Source: an uncultured Christensenella sp. (GTDB lineage: Bacteria > Bacillota > Clostridia > Christensenellales > Borkfalkiaceae). From it: DNA of 64,000 bases. Below are positions 52,289-61,827 of this stretch, one piece after another. A model generated the notes under the pieces. The model was not told where the DNA came from. It saw only the letters and a list, made by a program, of their open reading frames with translations, and searched no databases. A program made the position numbers and the translations under genes. The DNA is taken from the NCBI GenBank assembly GCA_910579525.1, contig CAJTUK010000006.1:124001-188000 (forward strand), in the 5' to 3' direction. Position 1 is the first letter of the stretch. Each line of letters opens with the position of its first letter.

Positions 52289-52315
52289 ATTGCGCATATG
52301 TGAAAATAATGAAAA

Positions 52316-52346
52316 GCCTCCCCGCGGATTCAACCCGCGGGGAGGC
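52316..52346 (-). terminator. Terminator of the phosphoglucomutase gene
   Basis: A 12-13 bp stem (GCCTCCCCGCGG) with an ATTCAA-type loop is followed by TTTTC on the minus strand. It sits just upstream of the YwaF promoter. Confidence 0.85.
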
Positions 52347-52358
52347 GCCCATTACGCT

Positions 52359-54083
52359 TTATTTCGTTTTTACGATTTCGCTTACTGCGGCCTGCATTTT
52401 TGCAAGAGCCTCTTCGGCTTCGGCTTTATTGCGTGATTTTACCGAGTAATAAATCTTAAGTTTGGGTTCCGTTCCGGAAGGACGCACGCAGATAAAACTG
52501 CCGTTTTCCAACTCGTAATAAACGCAGTTGGTGAGTGGAGAGCCTATCTCCGACGTCGCGCCGGTCTGAACGTCCGTCTTTACGTTTTTTGAATAATCCC
52601 TTACGGAAGCAACTTTGTAAATGTCGAATTCCTTAACGGGGTTGATTTTGAGTCCGTCGACTACGGCGTTCATATCCTTCATCGCGTTGAGCCCCTTGAA
52701 AGGAATGGAAACGTTGCAGTCGAGAACGTAACCGAACTCGCTGTAAATTTCCTGTAAGCGCTGATAAACGGTTTTGCCTACGGAAGTATAATAACACACC
52801 ATTTCGGCGCAGAGCATAGAAGCAACTACGGCGTCTTTATCGCGAGCGTGGGTTCCGCGGAGATATCCGCAACTCTCTTCGAAGCCGAACACAAAGGTAT
52901 GCGATTTATCCTTTTCCCAAAGTTTGATTTTTTCGCCGATAAATTTAAAGCCTACGGGCGTTTCAAACAGCGTAACGCCGTATTTCTGGCAAATGGGTTT
53001 AGCCATACCCGTCGAAACGAAAGATTTAACCACCGCCGCGTTTGAGGGGAGGGCGTTTTCTTCTTTAAGTCTCGTCAAAATGTAATCCAAAAGCAACACG
53101 CCAACCTGATTGCCGGAGAGCGCTTCAAACTCGCCCTCTTTGTTTTTTACGGCAACGCCGAGCCTGTCGCTGTCGGGGTCGGTTCCGAAAACTACGGTCG
53201 CGCCAATTCTGTTTGCAAGTTTAATGCCCATGGAGAGCGTTTCTTTGAATTCGGGGTTGGGAACCTCAACGGTGGAGAACTCGGTGTCTTTAACCGTCTG
53301 TTCTTCCACCACGGTGGCGTTAACTCCTATTTTTTTGAGTATTGTAGTGACGGGTATGTAGCCTGAACCGTGCACTGGAGTATATACGAGCTTTAAGTCC
53401 TTGCCGCACTTTTTAACCGCCTTTTTGGAAAGAGCGAGTTTTTTAAGCTCTTTATAATACTTTTTATCAATTTTGGCGGGAACGGGTTTTATGAGCCGCC
53501 TGACCTGCTCCACGGTGGGGGAGGGGGCGCCGAGGTAATCGGTTACGTTCTGAATATGCTTAACTACTACGGCGGTGTCCTCGGGGCTCATCTGCGCGCC
53601 GTCTTCGCCGTATACTTTATAACCGTTATATTGCTTGGGGTTGTGCGACGCGGTTATCATGATTCCCGCAACAGTTTTGAGCTCGCGTACAGCGAACGAA
53701 AGCATAGGCACGGGGTGAACGTCGGAAAATTTATAAACCGTTATCCCGTTTGCGGCAAGAACTTCCGCCGCCGCCTGCGCGAATTCTTCGCTCTTTCTTC
53801 TCGTGTCGTAAGAAATTACCACTCCGCGCGTTTTTGCCGTTTCGCCGAGCTGTTTTATAAATTCCGCCAGACCGCAGGTTGCGCGCTTTACGGTGTAAAC
53901 GTTCATCATGTTTGTGCCGTAGCCTATAATTCCGCGCATGCCCGCCGTGCCGAATTCGAGTTCGGCGCCGAAGCGGTATTCCGTTTCCTCTTTGTTGCCT
54001 TTTATATTTTCAAGCTCGCTTCTTGCTTCCGAGTTAAGGCGTTTGTCCGCAAGCCAGCCGGCGTATATTTTTTCAAACCCCAT
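52359..54083 (-). CDS. pgcA: Alpha-phosphoglucomutase/phosphomannomutase
   Basis: 574 residues of the alpha-D-phosphohexomutase superfamily. The active phosphoserine loop is MITASHNPKQYNGYK, metal binding is GTDPDSDRLG, the sugar loop is FGFEESCGYLRG and the phosphate loop is CVRPSGTEPKLKIY. It interconverts glucose-1- and glucose-6-phosphate, feeding UDP-glucose and thereby glycolipids, possibly including those made by the glycosyltransferase at 18-19 kb. A GGAGG precedes the ATG. It resembles Bacillus PgcA more than GlmM, which is encoded elsewhere in this window. Confidence 0.93.
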   Translation of the reverse strand: MGFEKIYAGWLADKRLNSEARSELENIKGNKEETEYRFGAELEFGTAGMRGIIGYGTNMMNVYTVKRATCGLAEFIKQLGETAKTRGVVISYDTRRKSEEFAQAAAEVLAANGITVYKFSDVHPVPMLSFAVRELKTVAGIMITASHNPKQYNGYKVYGEDGAQMSPEDTAVVVKHIQNVTDYLGAPSPTVEQVRRLIKPVPAKIDKKYYKELKKLALSKKAVKKCGKDLKLVYTPVHGSGYIPVTTILKKIGVNATVVEEQTVKDTEFSTVEVPNPEFKETLSMGIKLANRIGATVVFGTDPDSDRLGVAVKNKEGEFEALSGNQVGVLLLDYILTRLKEENALPSNAAVVKSFVSTGMAKPICQKYGVTLFETPVGFKFIGEKIKLWEKDKSHTFVFGFEESCGYLRGTHARDKDAVVASMLCAEMVCYYTSVGKTVYQRLQEIYSEFGYVLDCNVSIPFKGLNAMKDMNAVVDGLKINPVKEFDIYKVASVRDYSKNVKTDVQTGATSEIGSPLTNCVYYELENGSFICVRPSGTEPKLKIYYSVKSRNKAEAEEALAKMQAAVSEIVKTK

Positions 54084-54152
54084 TATCGTCCTCCATAACT
54101 ATGAATATTGCGCTTCGTGCGCGGATATGTCTTAACTATTATACAAAAAAAA

Positions 54153-54172
54153 GTCCCCCTTGTAAAGGGGGA
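54153..54172 (-). terminator. Terminator overlapping the pgcA promoter
   Basis: A TTCCCCCTTT/AAGGGGGA hairpin is followed on the minus strand by eight T residues and ends the 54227-55189 gene. The same DNA holds the pgcA promoter: TTTACA, 17 nt, TATAAT, with its -35 inside the hairpin. Confidence 0.7.
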
Positions 54173-54226
54173 AATGTAAAATAAATTTAAGTTTTTAAAT
54201 ATTTTTTTACTCAATTTGCCCTGATT

Positions 54227-55189
54227 TTACTCTCCGCGGAAAAAATCTTCTTTGGTTTTGGGTTTTTCTTTGGCCGTGCAAACTATCGTGTTGTCGTCGA
54301 GGAAGTATTTGAGCCCTTCGCGGTCGTAGTAGTTTACGAATTCGAAACCTATTATGAGCACGTAGCTTGCGGGAATAGTAATGAGTAATCCCGCGCCCAA
54401 CGTAAATACTGCCGCGGCCACGTTTACGGCGAATATGAGCAGAACTATAACAACAAAGTTCGAAGCAACGTTCATTGTGCCCTTGCCTTTCTGCGAGAAG
54501 GTGTATTTTAATGAACCGAGCTGTCCTTTTTTACCGCGTATGAGCGCGGGCAGCCAGTCGCAGGTAAACGTCATTTTGATTATTACCGAAACGAGTACTA
54601 TCGTTACGAAGAGGAACAGGCTCACGAAAAAGTATATTACGCTGCTCAAAAGGTAGAACAGGAGGAAGAACATCCCCACGCCTACCGCGAGGTCGTAAAT
54701 TATCGAAAGAGGCACGTATATGGCGTTGTAAACGGTGGATTCTTTCAGCGTTCTTATCATCGTAACGAGGAAAGGCTGTTTTGCGCGAAGAGCCATTTTG
54801 TCGTTTATGACCGCCGCCGTCGCGTAGTTGCATATGCCTTCGAACCAGCGGGATATAACGTGAATGAGCAGCAACAAAAGTCCGCCTAAAACTATCTGCG
54901 TAAGGTTGGTTTGCAACAACTGCATAAAATCGGCGTACGCCTGTTGAACTTTTAAAGAAATTTCGCTCAAAGAATTTACTTCGCCGTTTAAAAAGCTCAA
55001 AGCGAACGTGCGCAGTCCGTCAATCAACGAGTTCAGTTGCGGAGAGTTCACCAGTTCATTTATGAACGGATATACTCCCAGCACGCAAATAATGCCCGAC
55101 AGCACGGTGGTTATAAGCCTGAAAAGCAGTTGTTTATAGACAATCGAAAAGTTGTCTACGAAAACGTGAAACGTTCTCTTGAATTTCAT
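54227..55189 (-). CDS. Multi-pass membrane protein of unknown function
   Basis: 320 residues from the ATG at 55189, with AAGGAGAAC upstream. About six transmembrane helices are arranged as two groups, with a soluble loop at residues 60-95, and a charged C-terminal tail (KEKPKTKEDFFRGE). I recognise no conserved motif. It follows the YfcE-like phosphoesterase by 56 nt on the same strand and may belong to the trmL-rdgB-yfcE transcript. Confidence 0.72.
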   Translation of the reverse strand: MKFKRTFHVFVDNFSIVYKQLLFRLITTVLSGIICVLGVYPFINELVNSPQLNSLIDGLRTFALSFLNGEVNSLSEISLKVQQAYADFMQLLQTNLTQIVLGGLLLLLIHVISRWFEGICNYATAAVINDKMALRAKQPFLVTMIRTLKESTVYNAIYVPLSIIYDLAVGVGMFFLLFYLLSSVIYFFVSLFLFVTIVLVSVIIKMTFTCDWLPALIRGKKGQLGSLKYTFSQKGKGTMNVASNFVVIVLLIFAVNVAAAVFTLGAGLLITIPASYVLIIGFEFVNYYDREGLKYFLDDNTIVCTAKEKPKTKEDFFRGE

Positions 55190-55245
55190 AATTTGTTCTC
55201 CTTGCGCGGCAAAATAAACTAATTGCCCCCGCAGTATGTCGCCGT

Positions 55246-55716
55246 TTAAGTAAAATATACCGTCTTTGCTACGGCGGTGCCGCCGTTTATGACAAGATAA
55301 CAATAGCTGTTTTTAGAGTATCTCGACGCGTTGCCGGGGTTTATAAGTTTAACTCCGTCGTATTCGTCTTCCCGCGCGGCGTGGGTGTGCCCGTAAAGGC
55401 ATATTCCGCACCCGAGTTCTTTTGCTCGGGCGGCAAGCCGTTTCAATGTGGTTTTAGCCGAATACAGGTGCCCGTGAGCGGCAAAAATCTTAACGCCCTC
55501 GATTTCGATAACTCTTTCGTCGTCGCCGAGTTTTATCGGGTCGCAGTTGCCGTTTATAACTATAGTTTTATCGGGGTAAAGGCTTCTTATTCGCGCCCCG
55601 TCGGAAGAGGTGTCGCCCAAATGAATAATAAAGTCGCTTTCTGCAAAAATCCCGTCCAATGCTGTTAACCCGCGCATATTCCCGTGCGAATCGGAAATTA
55701 TGACGGCGGTTTTCAT
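55246..55716 (-). CDS. YfcE/MJ0936-family metallophosphoesterase
   Basis: 156 residues, normal for the family. Metal-binding motifs are all present: SDSHGN (residues 8-13), HLGDTSSD, INGNCD, AAHGHLY and YGHTHAAR. These enzymes hydrolyse phosphodiesters in vitro; the physiological substrate is unknown. The ATG overlaps the rdgB stop (ATGA), a pairing seen in many Firmicutes genomes. Confidence 0.92.
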   Translation of the reverse strand: MKTAVIISDSHGNMRGLTALDGIFAESDFIIHLGDTSSDGARIRSLYPDKTIVINGNCDPIKLGDDERVIEIEGVKIFAAHGHLYSAKTTLKRLAARAKELGCGICLYGHTHAAREDEYDGVKLINPGNASRYSKNSYCYLVINGGTAVAKTVYFT

Positions 55717-56282
55717 AACTTTTTCCTCAAATCGCAGAGTGCGCGGTATCTATGCGAAACGGAATTTTTTTCTTCGTCGGTAGCGAGCCCGAAGCTCTTT
55801 TTAAGGTCGTCGGAAAAGAACAGGCAGTCGTAACCGAATCCGTTCGCGCCTATCTCTTCCCATAAAATCTTGCCGTATGTTCTGCCCTCGCCGAACAACG
55901 TTTTGCCGTCGGGGAAGCACAGGCATACCGCGCTTTCGAAGTACGCCCGCCTGTCGCAAACGTGTTCCATTCTCTTTAACAAAAGTTTGCGGTTGCCCTC
56001 GTCGCCCTCGCCGGAAAAACGGGCGGAGTATATGCCGGGCGCTCCGTGAAGACATTCCACGCACAGCCCCGAATCGTCCGAAAGCGCGGGCGCGTTAAGC
56101 GCCTTTGCAACGGCTTCGGCTTTTAACTTCGCGTTTTCTTTAAAGGTGTTTCCCGTCTCTTCGACTTCGTCCGTAAAGCCCGCGTCCCGCATGGAAATTA
56201 TTTCCGCGTCTTTGAAAATGGCTTTTATTTCCGCAATTTTGCCCTCGTTTCCGCTGGCTACAATAATTTTGTCGAGTTTCAT
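55713..56282 (-). CDS. rdgB: XTP/dITP diphosphatase (non-canonical purine NTP pyrophosphatase)
   Basis: 189 residues of the HAM1/RdgB family, which removes deaminated purine nucleotides (dITP, XTP) from the pool. Motifs: IIVASGNEGKIAEIK at the N terminus, ETGNTFKENAKLKAEAVA, LSDDSGLCVECLHGAPGIYS, GYDCLF and EKNSVSHRYRA. All catalytic residues are in place. It is coupled to the phosphoesterase downstream and lies 39 nt after trmL. Confidence 0.94.
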   Translation of the reverse strand: MKLDKIIVASGNEGKIAEIKAIFKDAEIISMRDAGFTDEVEETGNTFKENAKLKAEAVAKALNAPALSDDSGLCVECLHGAPGIYSARFSGEGDEGNRKLLLKRMEHVCDRRAYFESAVCLCFPDGKTLFGEGRTYGKILWEEIGANGFGYDCLFFSDDLKKSFGLATDEEKNSVSHRYRALCDLRKKL

Positions 56283-56321
56283 ATTTTTATTATATAATAA
56301 AATATTATAATTGTAAAGGGT

Positions 56322-56813
56322 TTACCATTTCAAACGGTGCAGGTTTCCGCATAAATTAAAGCCGTCAAAGTTTTGTTGCCGCAGTCCTTCGTAAACGGCT
56401 ATCGCCACCGAGTTTGACAAATTGAGACTGCGCGTTTCGCCAATCATAGGTATGCGTACGCAAGCGTCTTTATGCTCTTTTAACAGCTCTTCGGGTAATC
56501 CGCGCGTTTCTTTACCGAATACTAAAAAGTCGCCACGCTTGAAATTTATTTGCGAATATACTTTTTGCGCCTTTGTAGTAAAATAATAAAAGGATGCGGA
56601 GGGGTTTGATTTTGTAACTTCGTCAAAGCAATCGTAATAGAAAATTTCGGCGTCCTTCCAATAATCCAGCCCCGCGCGTTTTAAATATTTGTCACTGACC
56701 TCGAACCCCAGCGGGCGCACAAGATGGAGTTTACAACCCGTGGCGGCGCAGGTGCGCACTATGTTGCCCGTGTTTTGCGGGATTTCGGGCTCTACCAAAA
56801 CAATATTGAACAT
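56322..56813 (-). CDS. trmL: tRNA (cytidine(34)-2'-O)-methyltransferase
   Basis: 163 residues of the SPOUT superfamily. TrmL methylates the 2'-OH of the wobble base in some tRNA-Leu species using SAM. Motifs: LVEPEIPQNTGNIVRTCAAT, VRPLGFEVSDKYLKRAGLDYW, LVFGKETRGLP and the knot region RIPMIGETRSLNLSNSVAI. It is the first gene of the minus-strand group trmL-rdgB-yfcE. Confidence 0.93.
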   Translation of the reverse strand: MFNIVLVEPEIPQNTGNIVRTCAATGCKLHLVRPLGFEVSDKYLKRAGLDYWKDAEIFYYDCFDEVTKSNPSASFYYFTTKAQKVYSQINFKRGDFLVFGKETRGLPEELLKEHKDACVRIPMIGETRSLNLSNSVAIAVYEGLRQQNFDGFNLCGNLHRLKW

Positions 56814-56973
56814 AAAAATTCCTCTTTGTCGTGCAGTTTATTCCATTTTAAAATAAGGAGGTAAAAATTGCAATAAAAAGCACGGTTAAATTTCATTTGA
56901 CAAGCCGTGCTATGTATTGATAAAATAATAAAGGCGGGCAACCGCTAAATTACCGGAGATGAAATTTTAAAAT

Positions 56974-58701
56974 ATGAGAGTATCGTTACTCGCGTTGGGC
57001 GGTTCGGAAGTTTTGACCGTTATAAACTGTATGCTTATGCTTTTCGGCGGGGTTGCGGCGTTTATCATAGGAATGAATATGATGGGCACCAACCTCGAAA
57101 CGGCGGCGGGCAAGTCCATGCGCAGACTTATGGCAAAAGCCACAAAAAATCGTTTTCTCGGCGTTGCGACCGGCGCGGCGGTTACCGCAATAGTTCAGTC
57201 TTCTTCGGCGACTACTGTTATGATAGTAGGTTTTGTAAACGTGGGGCTCATGACCCTCACGCAGGCGGTGTCAATAATAATGGGCGCCAATATAGGAACT
57301 ACGGTAACGGCTTTTATCACCGCTATTTCAACGGCGGGCGCGGAGTTTGAAATCACCGCTCTTTTCGCGTTTGTCGCGTTTGTGGGCGTACTTATGTCCA
57401 TGCTCGGCAAAAAGGATAAAATAAAACGTGTCGGTTTTATTTTACAGGGATTAGGTTTGATTTTTGTCGGAATGGACGTGATGTCTGTATCTATAAAACA
57501 GATGCTTGCTGACGCAGAAATAAAGCAGGTAATAGATAATGTGTTCATATCCATAGGTTACGGTAAAGATGTGCTCACGTGGGAAATTATTGTATTATTT
57601 CTTTTGGGAGCGGTGTTTACCGGTATCGTACAGTCGTCGTCAACTGCTACGGCAATAGTAATATCACTTACTGCGAGCAATCTGATAACATTGCCAATGG
57701 CAATATTTATTATTCTCGGAACAAACGTGGGGACTTGCGTAACCGCGCTGTTTTCCTCGCTGGGCACCAATACAAACGCAAAGCGCACCGCGATAGTACA
57801 CTTGTTGTTTAACCTTATAGGCAGTATCGTATTCATAATTCCGCTTGCGTTTACAAGCGGATATATAGCCGACTTTTTAAACTCTTTCATTGCCAACGTA
57901 TCGTGGCAGGTAGCAATTTTTCATATGGCGTTCAACTTGCTTACAACGGCTATTCTGCTCCCGTTCATAAAATATCTCGTCAAGCTCGCGTGCCTCATAG
58001 TCCCCGAAAAGAAGGGGCAGGGCGGGCAGAGCGACGAGCACGAAACGCTCGACAAACGTCTTTTGCGCACCCCCGCAATTGCGGTGGGGCAGGTGAGAAA
58101 GGAACTCACCTATATGGGCAAACTCGCGTTCGACAACTACAAGCGCGCCCTCGATATGCTGCTCACGGGGGATATGAGCAAGGCTAAAGAGTTTGCCGCT
58201 ACTGAAAAAAATATAAACGACTATAACAGTTATATTTCTTCGTTCCTCGTAAAACTCTCTTTGGAGGATCTGGCGGAAACCGACGAAAAGAAGGTTTCTT
58301 CATTCTACCACGTTGCTTCGGATATCGAGCGCATAGGCGACTATGCCGAAAATATCGTTGAATACGCGATGAAAATGAACGGAGACAAGGCGCAGTTTTC
58401 GGATCACGCCAAGCAGGAAATTCTGGAAATGGACGGGCACATTTCAAGGCTCTACGAGTGCGTGCGCTCGGTGTTCGCCGATATAGACCTCAAATATATA
58501 GAAGAGGTCGAACGGGAAGAGAGCGCAACCGACGAGGTTTGCGAAAAGATGCAAAAGGCGCACCTGCGCCGCGCGGAGGAAAACCGTTGCACGCCCTCGG
58601 CGGGAGCTATTTATCTGCAACTCGCCATAAATATGGAGCGTATAGGCGACCACCTTCACAACATAGCGAACTCGGTCAAAACTTATCATTCGGCTACTTA
58701 A
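56974..58701 (+). CDS. Na/Pi cotransporter family protein with PhoU domain
   Basis: 575 residues. The N-terminal half has about eight transmembrane helices with the two QSSSAT repeats of the family (VTAIVQSSSATTVMIVGF and FTGIVQSSSTATAIVI), the sodium-phosphate binding signatures. The C-terminal ~200 residues form a PhoU-like helical domain (VASDIERIGDYAENIVEYA and INMERIGDHLHNIANSV) that probably senses or regulates phosphate flux. The GGAG is 16-17 nt from the ATG, so the start is slightly uncertain. It is monocistronic, ending at a strong terminator. Confidence 0.9.
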   Translation: MRVSLLALGGSEVLTVINCMLMLFGGVAAFIIGMNMMGTNLETAAGKSMRRLMAKATKNRFLGVATGAAVTAIVQSSSATTVMIVGFVNVGLMTLTQAVSIIMGANIGTTVTAFITAISTAGAEFEITALFAFVAFVGVLMSMLGKKDKIKRVGFILQGLGLIFVGMDVMSVSIKQMLADAEIKQVIDNVFISIGYGKDVLTWEIIVLFLLGAVFTGIVQSSSTATAIVISLTASNLITLPMAIFIILGTNVGTCVTALFSSLGTNTNAKRTAIVHLLFNLIGSIVFIIPLAFTSGYIADFLNSFIANVSWQVAIFHMAFNLLTTAILLPFIKYLVKLACLIVPEKKGQGGQSDEHETLDKRLLRTPAIAVGQVRKELTYMGKLAFDNYKRALDMLLTGDMSKAKEFAATEKNINDYNSYISSFLVKLSLEDLAETDEKKVSSFYHVASDIERIGDYAENIVEYAMKMNGDKAQFSDHAKQEILEMDGHISRLYECVRSVFADIDLKYIEEVEREESATDEVCEKMQKAHLRRAEENRCTPSAGAIYLQLAINMERIGDHLHNIANSVKTYHSAT

Positions 58702-58714
58702 CAACTTACGTTTA

Positions 58715-58747
58715 AAAACCGCGCGGACTAAAAGTCCGCGCGGTTTT
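58715..58747. terminator. Bidirectional intrinsic terminator
   Basis: A 15-bp stem (AAAACCGCGCGGACT) with a 3-nt loop and flanking A/T runs lies between convergent genes. Confidence 0.85.
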
Positions 58748-58792
58748 TACGTTATTTTAAGCATATGTGAGGGGTAAATAATATTACAAGCG

Positions 58793-60244
58793 CTATTTGC
58801 CGTCTTTTTCGTCGTCTTTTGTTATCGCCGCTTCGGAAAGCGCGTCAAAAGGCTCGTTTGCGGGCGCTGAAACGCGTACGCCCCGCAATATGCGCCTGCG
58901 AACTGCAAGAAAGGCATAATAGCCGCCCGTAAAAATCCAGAACAGTCCTACGTAAACCGCGTACAGCGCAATAAGGTAAGACAAGTAAAATTCGCAGTCC
59001 CATATTTTAAAAGGTATGTACTCGAACGGTATCGGCAGCGGATTTATCTGCGTAAACGCGTAGTTCGGCGTGAGCCATTCGCCATCCTGCAAGGTGTATC
59101 CTCCGTATGAAAATCTCATCGAGGCGGAAGAAACCAGCCCGCTCGCAACCGTTGCGAGAATAATAACTAAACAGTAGTATATTATGGGGGTAACGCAGTC
59201 GCGCGGTTTGAATTTGTAATGTCCCAAAGCGGACGGCAACACCGAAAGCGCAAATAAAAGGCAGTGCGTAAGGCAAAAGTATAAAATAGAGTACGAGCAG
59301 AAAATTCCGTAGTTTGACATTTCGTCTTTACCGAAGTATATAAACACGGTAAGCGCTCCGGCGGCGTGCACGAAGAACGAAATAGCGTATAATACTTTTT
59401 TTCGGAGTATTACGGAAAGGCATGCCACGTATACGCCTATGTTGCATATAAACAGCGGAATACAAGCGAAAACGGTGTTGTAAACATTGTAGCCGTCGCC
59501 CATCACCACGGAGTCCTTGCTGTGATACTGTATTAAAAGCACTATTGCCGCCGCCGCAAGAAAATCGCGTTGCGCGCCGCCGTTCTTCTTGCGCAAAAAG
59601 TAATAGGCGCCTACGGTGAACGCTACAAGTACAGCCAGAGCAAGGAAGTGCCAAACGGTAAAGTTTTTAAATCTTAAAAAGCTGTTGGCAGGTATTGCGT
59701 TTATGTCGAAAAAGTTTTCGAAGATATTGAGGGGCGCAACCGCTGTAATGGCGAAAGGCAGGTAAATAAAGCTCTTTGCTTTGATTTTAAAGCCGTCCCG
59801 CGCAAACAGTAAAGCGCATGCAAACAGTTCGGAAAATCCGGCGGTAAAAAACAGCGTCTGGTTGAGCCATTCAGGAATAAATTCGTTTATGTTCGCATAA
59901 ACCTTTTCTGCTGGAGTCGCACTTTCCGTCAGCATAGTGATTTCGAAAAAATCGCCGAAAGTAAAGCAGCTTATAATTACGAATACGGGTAAAACGTATT
60001 TGGCTATATCGGCGCAGCTCTTCTTTTTATAGAATACCGCGAGCGGCAACAAAAGATAGCCCGCTTTTTTGACCCACTGGCTTATTACGAAAAATACGTT
60101 GAAAGAATCTTCGCCGTCTAAAAGCGATATTCGGTTGAATATGTAATAGTCGCTCACGGTCAGCGTTAAAAAAAACGCCGAAACCAGCATGACGGCAACG
60201 TAAACTTTAAGCGCGCCGTCTATCGTTCGTTGTTTGACGTTCAT
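58793..60244 (-). CDS. Large multi-pass membrane protein of unknown function
   Basis: 483 residues with about 12 transmembrane helices and a short charged tail. The segments NPLPIPFEYIPFKIWD and HSKDSVVMGDGYNVYNTV resemble parts of YwaF/TMEM164-type proteins, but the protein is much longer, as if duplicated. A weak relation to the protein at 51402-52229 is possible. It stands alone behind a terminator and is transcribed away from the DUF1858 gene. Confidence 0.7.
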   Translation of the reverse strand: MNVKQRTIDGALKVYVAVMLVSAFFLTLTVSDYYIFNRISLLDGEDSFNVFFVISQWVKKAGYLLLPLAVFYKKKSCADIAKYVLPVFVIISCFTFGDFFEITMLTESATPAEKVYANINEFIPEWLNQTLFFTAGFSELFACALLFARDGFKIKAKSFIYLPFAITAVAPLNIFENFFDINAIPANSFLRFKNFTVWHFLALAVLVAFTVGAYYFLRKKNGGAQRDFLAAAAIVLLIQYHSKDSVVMGDGYNVYNTVFACIPLFICNIGVYVACLSVILRKKVLYAISFFVHAAGALTVFIYFGKDEMSNYGIFCSYSILYFCLTHCLLFALSVLPSALGHYKFKPRDCVTPIIYYCLVIILATVASGLVSSASMRFSYGGYTLQDGEWLTPNYAFTQINPLPIPFEYIPFKIWDCEFYLSYLIALYAVYVGLFWIFTGGYYAFLAVRRRILRGVRVSAPANEPFDALSEAAITKDDEKDGK

Positions 60245-60392
60245 AGCGCTTATATTATAATGTTAAGCGTCGGGTTTGTCAATGGTAATTGTTTCCGCCG
60301 TATTTGCCGCCGAATAAAATTTATTTAAAAATCGTTTGTAAAACTTTTCTTTTAGTGTTATACTGTAAAAAAGAAATAACGGAGAAATATAT

Positions 60393-60593
60393 ATGGCAAA
60401 GATAACCAAAGACACGTTAATTATGGATTGCCTTAAACTTAACCCCAACAGCGCCGAAATTTTGCAGGCGGTAGGCATGCATTGCCTCGGTTGCGCTCTC
60501 GCTCATAACGAAACTATAGAGCAGGCTGTTATGGTTCACGGCAACGACCTCGAAAAACTTCTTGCAAAACTTAACGAAGGTCTCGAAGGCTAA
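60393..60593 (+). CDS. DUF1858 protein (hybrid-cluster-associated disulfide domain)
   Basis: 66 residues. The whole protein is one DUF1858 domain with the redox-type motif GMHCLGCALAHNETI and an N-terminal helix starting ITKDTLIMDCLKLNP. Such domains accompany hybrid cluster proteins, ScdA-like proteins and selenium or sulfur metabolism in anaerobes and may bind a metal cluster or form a disulfide. GGAGAAAT precedes the ATG, and a terminator follows directly. Confidence 0.88.
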   Translation: MAKITKDTLIMDCLKLNPNSAEILQAVGMHCLGCALAHNETIEQAVMVHGNDLEKLLAKLNEGLEG

Positions 60594-60599
60594 AAAGCA

Positions 60600-60625
60600 A
60601 ACCGCGCGGATAACCGCGCGGTTTT
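60600..60625 (+). terminator. Intrinsic terminator
   Basis: A 10-bp stem (AACCGCGCGG) with an ATAA loop is followed by TTT. Confidence 0.85.
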
Positions 60626-60663
60626 TGCAAGTTGAAATTCCACGACATGCGGCGGGGGATTTT

Positions 60664-60807
60664 TTATTTGTCTTTTTTAGATAGCGCGGCGGTCAGCCGG
60701 GTTAAAATATCCCTGCCGCCGTTTAAGTTTATGTTTCCGACTTTTTTACATATGCGCTCAACAAATTCAAGTTCTTTGAGTTTATAAAGCGTCGCGTTCT
60801 CGTCCAT
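60664..60807 (-). CDS. Possible 47-residue protein
   Basis: An ATG-initiated frame (MDENATLYKLKELEFVERIC) with a helical, charged sequence and a weak AAGAG upstream. The open frame extends far upstream, but that part is antisense to the NlpC/P60 gene. The amino-acid composition is protein-like. I recognise no family. Confidence 0.35.
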   Translation of the reverse strand: MDENATLYKLKELEFVERICKKVGNINLNGGRDILTRLTAALSKKDK

Positions 60808-60904
60808 CTCTTGATTTCCAACAGTTGGATGCGTTGGAAAAATCTTTGCATTGCGCGCAGTTTCGTCATTTGTTATAATAATCTCGTAATCAAAGGAGGT
60901 TATT

Positions 60905-61783
60905 ATGAAAAAGTTTAAATCTGCCGCCGCGGCGCTGGCGGCTTTGGCAACTGTCGTTACCATGAGCGGCTGCACCGCCGCGGGTTCGGCGGACGAAGAT
61001 ATAGAAAACGGTTCGGAGATAGTGGCGCCGGAAACTCCGGACATTCCTTCGCAGCCGCAACCGCCGCCCGTTACCGATCCGGAAGCGGGTGGGGAGGAGC
61101 TTCCTCCCGAAGAGGAAGGGCCTGTCGTTCCCGAACCGCCGAAAGTCAAGAAAATCACTTACATTAACGTGCTTTCGGAAGGGGTGAATATCCGTTCGGG
61201 CGCGGGTACGAACTACGCGGTGCGAGGCTCGGCGGAAAAATCTACTATGTATGCGCTTGACGGCGCTACCGACGGTTGGTACAAAACGGGCTATAAAAAT
61301 AAATCGGCGTACATATCTTCTAAATATTGCAAGCAGGTTGAAATGACCGCGAGCGAAGACGATAGGATAGAGGCGGTTATAGCCGAGGGCACCAAACTTT
61401 TGGGCACGGCGTACGTGTTCGGCGCGGTGCGCTACCACGACGGTAACGGAAAACTCTTAAAAGACTTCACCACCGGCGCGTTCGATTGTTCGTCGCTTAT
61501 GCAATACATATTTTATAAAGGGGCTTACGTCAATTTGCATCTCACGACCAGAACGCAGATTTATCAGGGCAAAACGGTGAAAAAATCACAGCTTCAACGC
61601 GGCGACCTGATGTTTTTCACCAACGAGTCGCGTAAGGACAACGTCGGTGTGGAAAGGGTCGGGCACGTTGCGCTCTATCTCGGGGACAACTGGATTTTGC
61701 ACACGGCTTCCGACTACGCGAAAATAGAGCAGATTTCGGCAAAGCGTTGGAGCTTCTTTATTCAGGGGCAAAGAATATTTTAA
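60905..61783 (+). CDS. SH3-NlpC/P60 cell-wall hydrolase lipoprotein
   Basis: 292 residues. The signal peptide ends in the lipobox MSGC (residues 19-22). A Pro/Glu-rich linker, an SH3_3 domain (VLSEGVNIRSGAGTNYAV, residues about 80-140) and a C-terminal NlpC/P60 domain follow. The catalytic triad is visible: Cys in TGAFDCSSLMQYI, His in RVGHVALYLGDN and His in ILHTASDY. These enzymes cut the D-Glu-to-diamino-acid bond of peptidoglycan stems. AAAGGAGG precedes the ATG. Being a lipoprotein, it should act at the outer face of the membrane. Confidence 0.92.
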   Translation: MKKFKSAAAALAALATVVTMSGCTAAGSADEDIENGSEIVAPETPDIPSQPQPPPVTDPEAGGEELPPEEEGPVVPEPPKVKKITYINVLSEGVNIRSGAGTNYAVRGSAEKSTMYALDGATDGWYKTGYKNKSAYISSKYCKQVEMTASEDDRIEAVIAEGTKLLGTAYVFGAVRYHDGNGKLLKDFTTGAFDCSSLMQYIFYKGAYVNLHLTTRTQIYQGKTVKKSQLQRGDLMFFTNESRKDNVGVERVGHVALYLGDNWILHTASDYAKIEQISAKRWSFFIQGQRIF

Positions 61784-61793
61784 AAGTAATAAT

Positions 61794-61827
61794 AAAAGCC
61801 TTTCCGCAATATAGCGGAAAGGCTTTT
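61794..61827. terminator. Bidirectional intrinsic terminator
   Basis: A 14-bp stem (AAAAGCCTTTCCGC) with an AATATA loop lies between convergent genes. Confidence 0.85.

Noticed and set aside
60808..61158. Long minus-strand reading frame opposite the NlpC/P60 gene
   Set aside because: It is the complement of a well-supported gene and is low-complexity (Gly/Ser/Pro) there; only the 47-residue end outside the gene was kept as possible.
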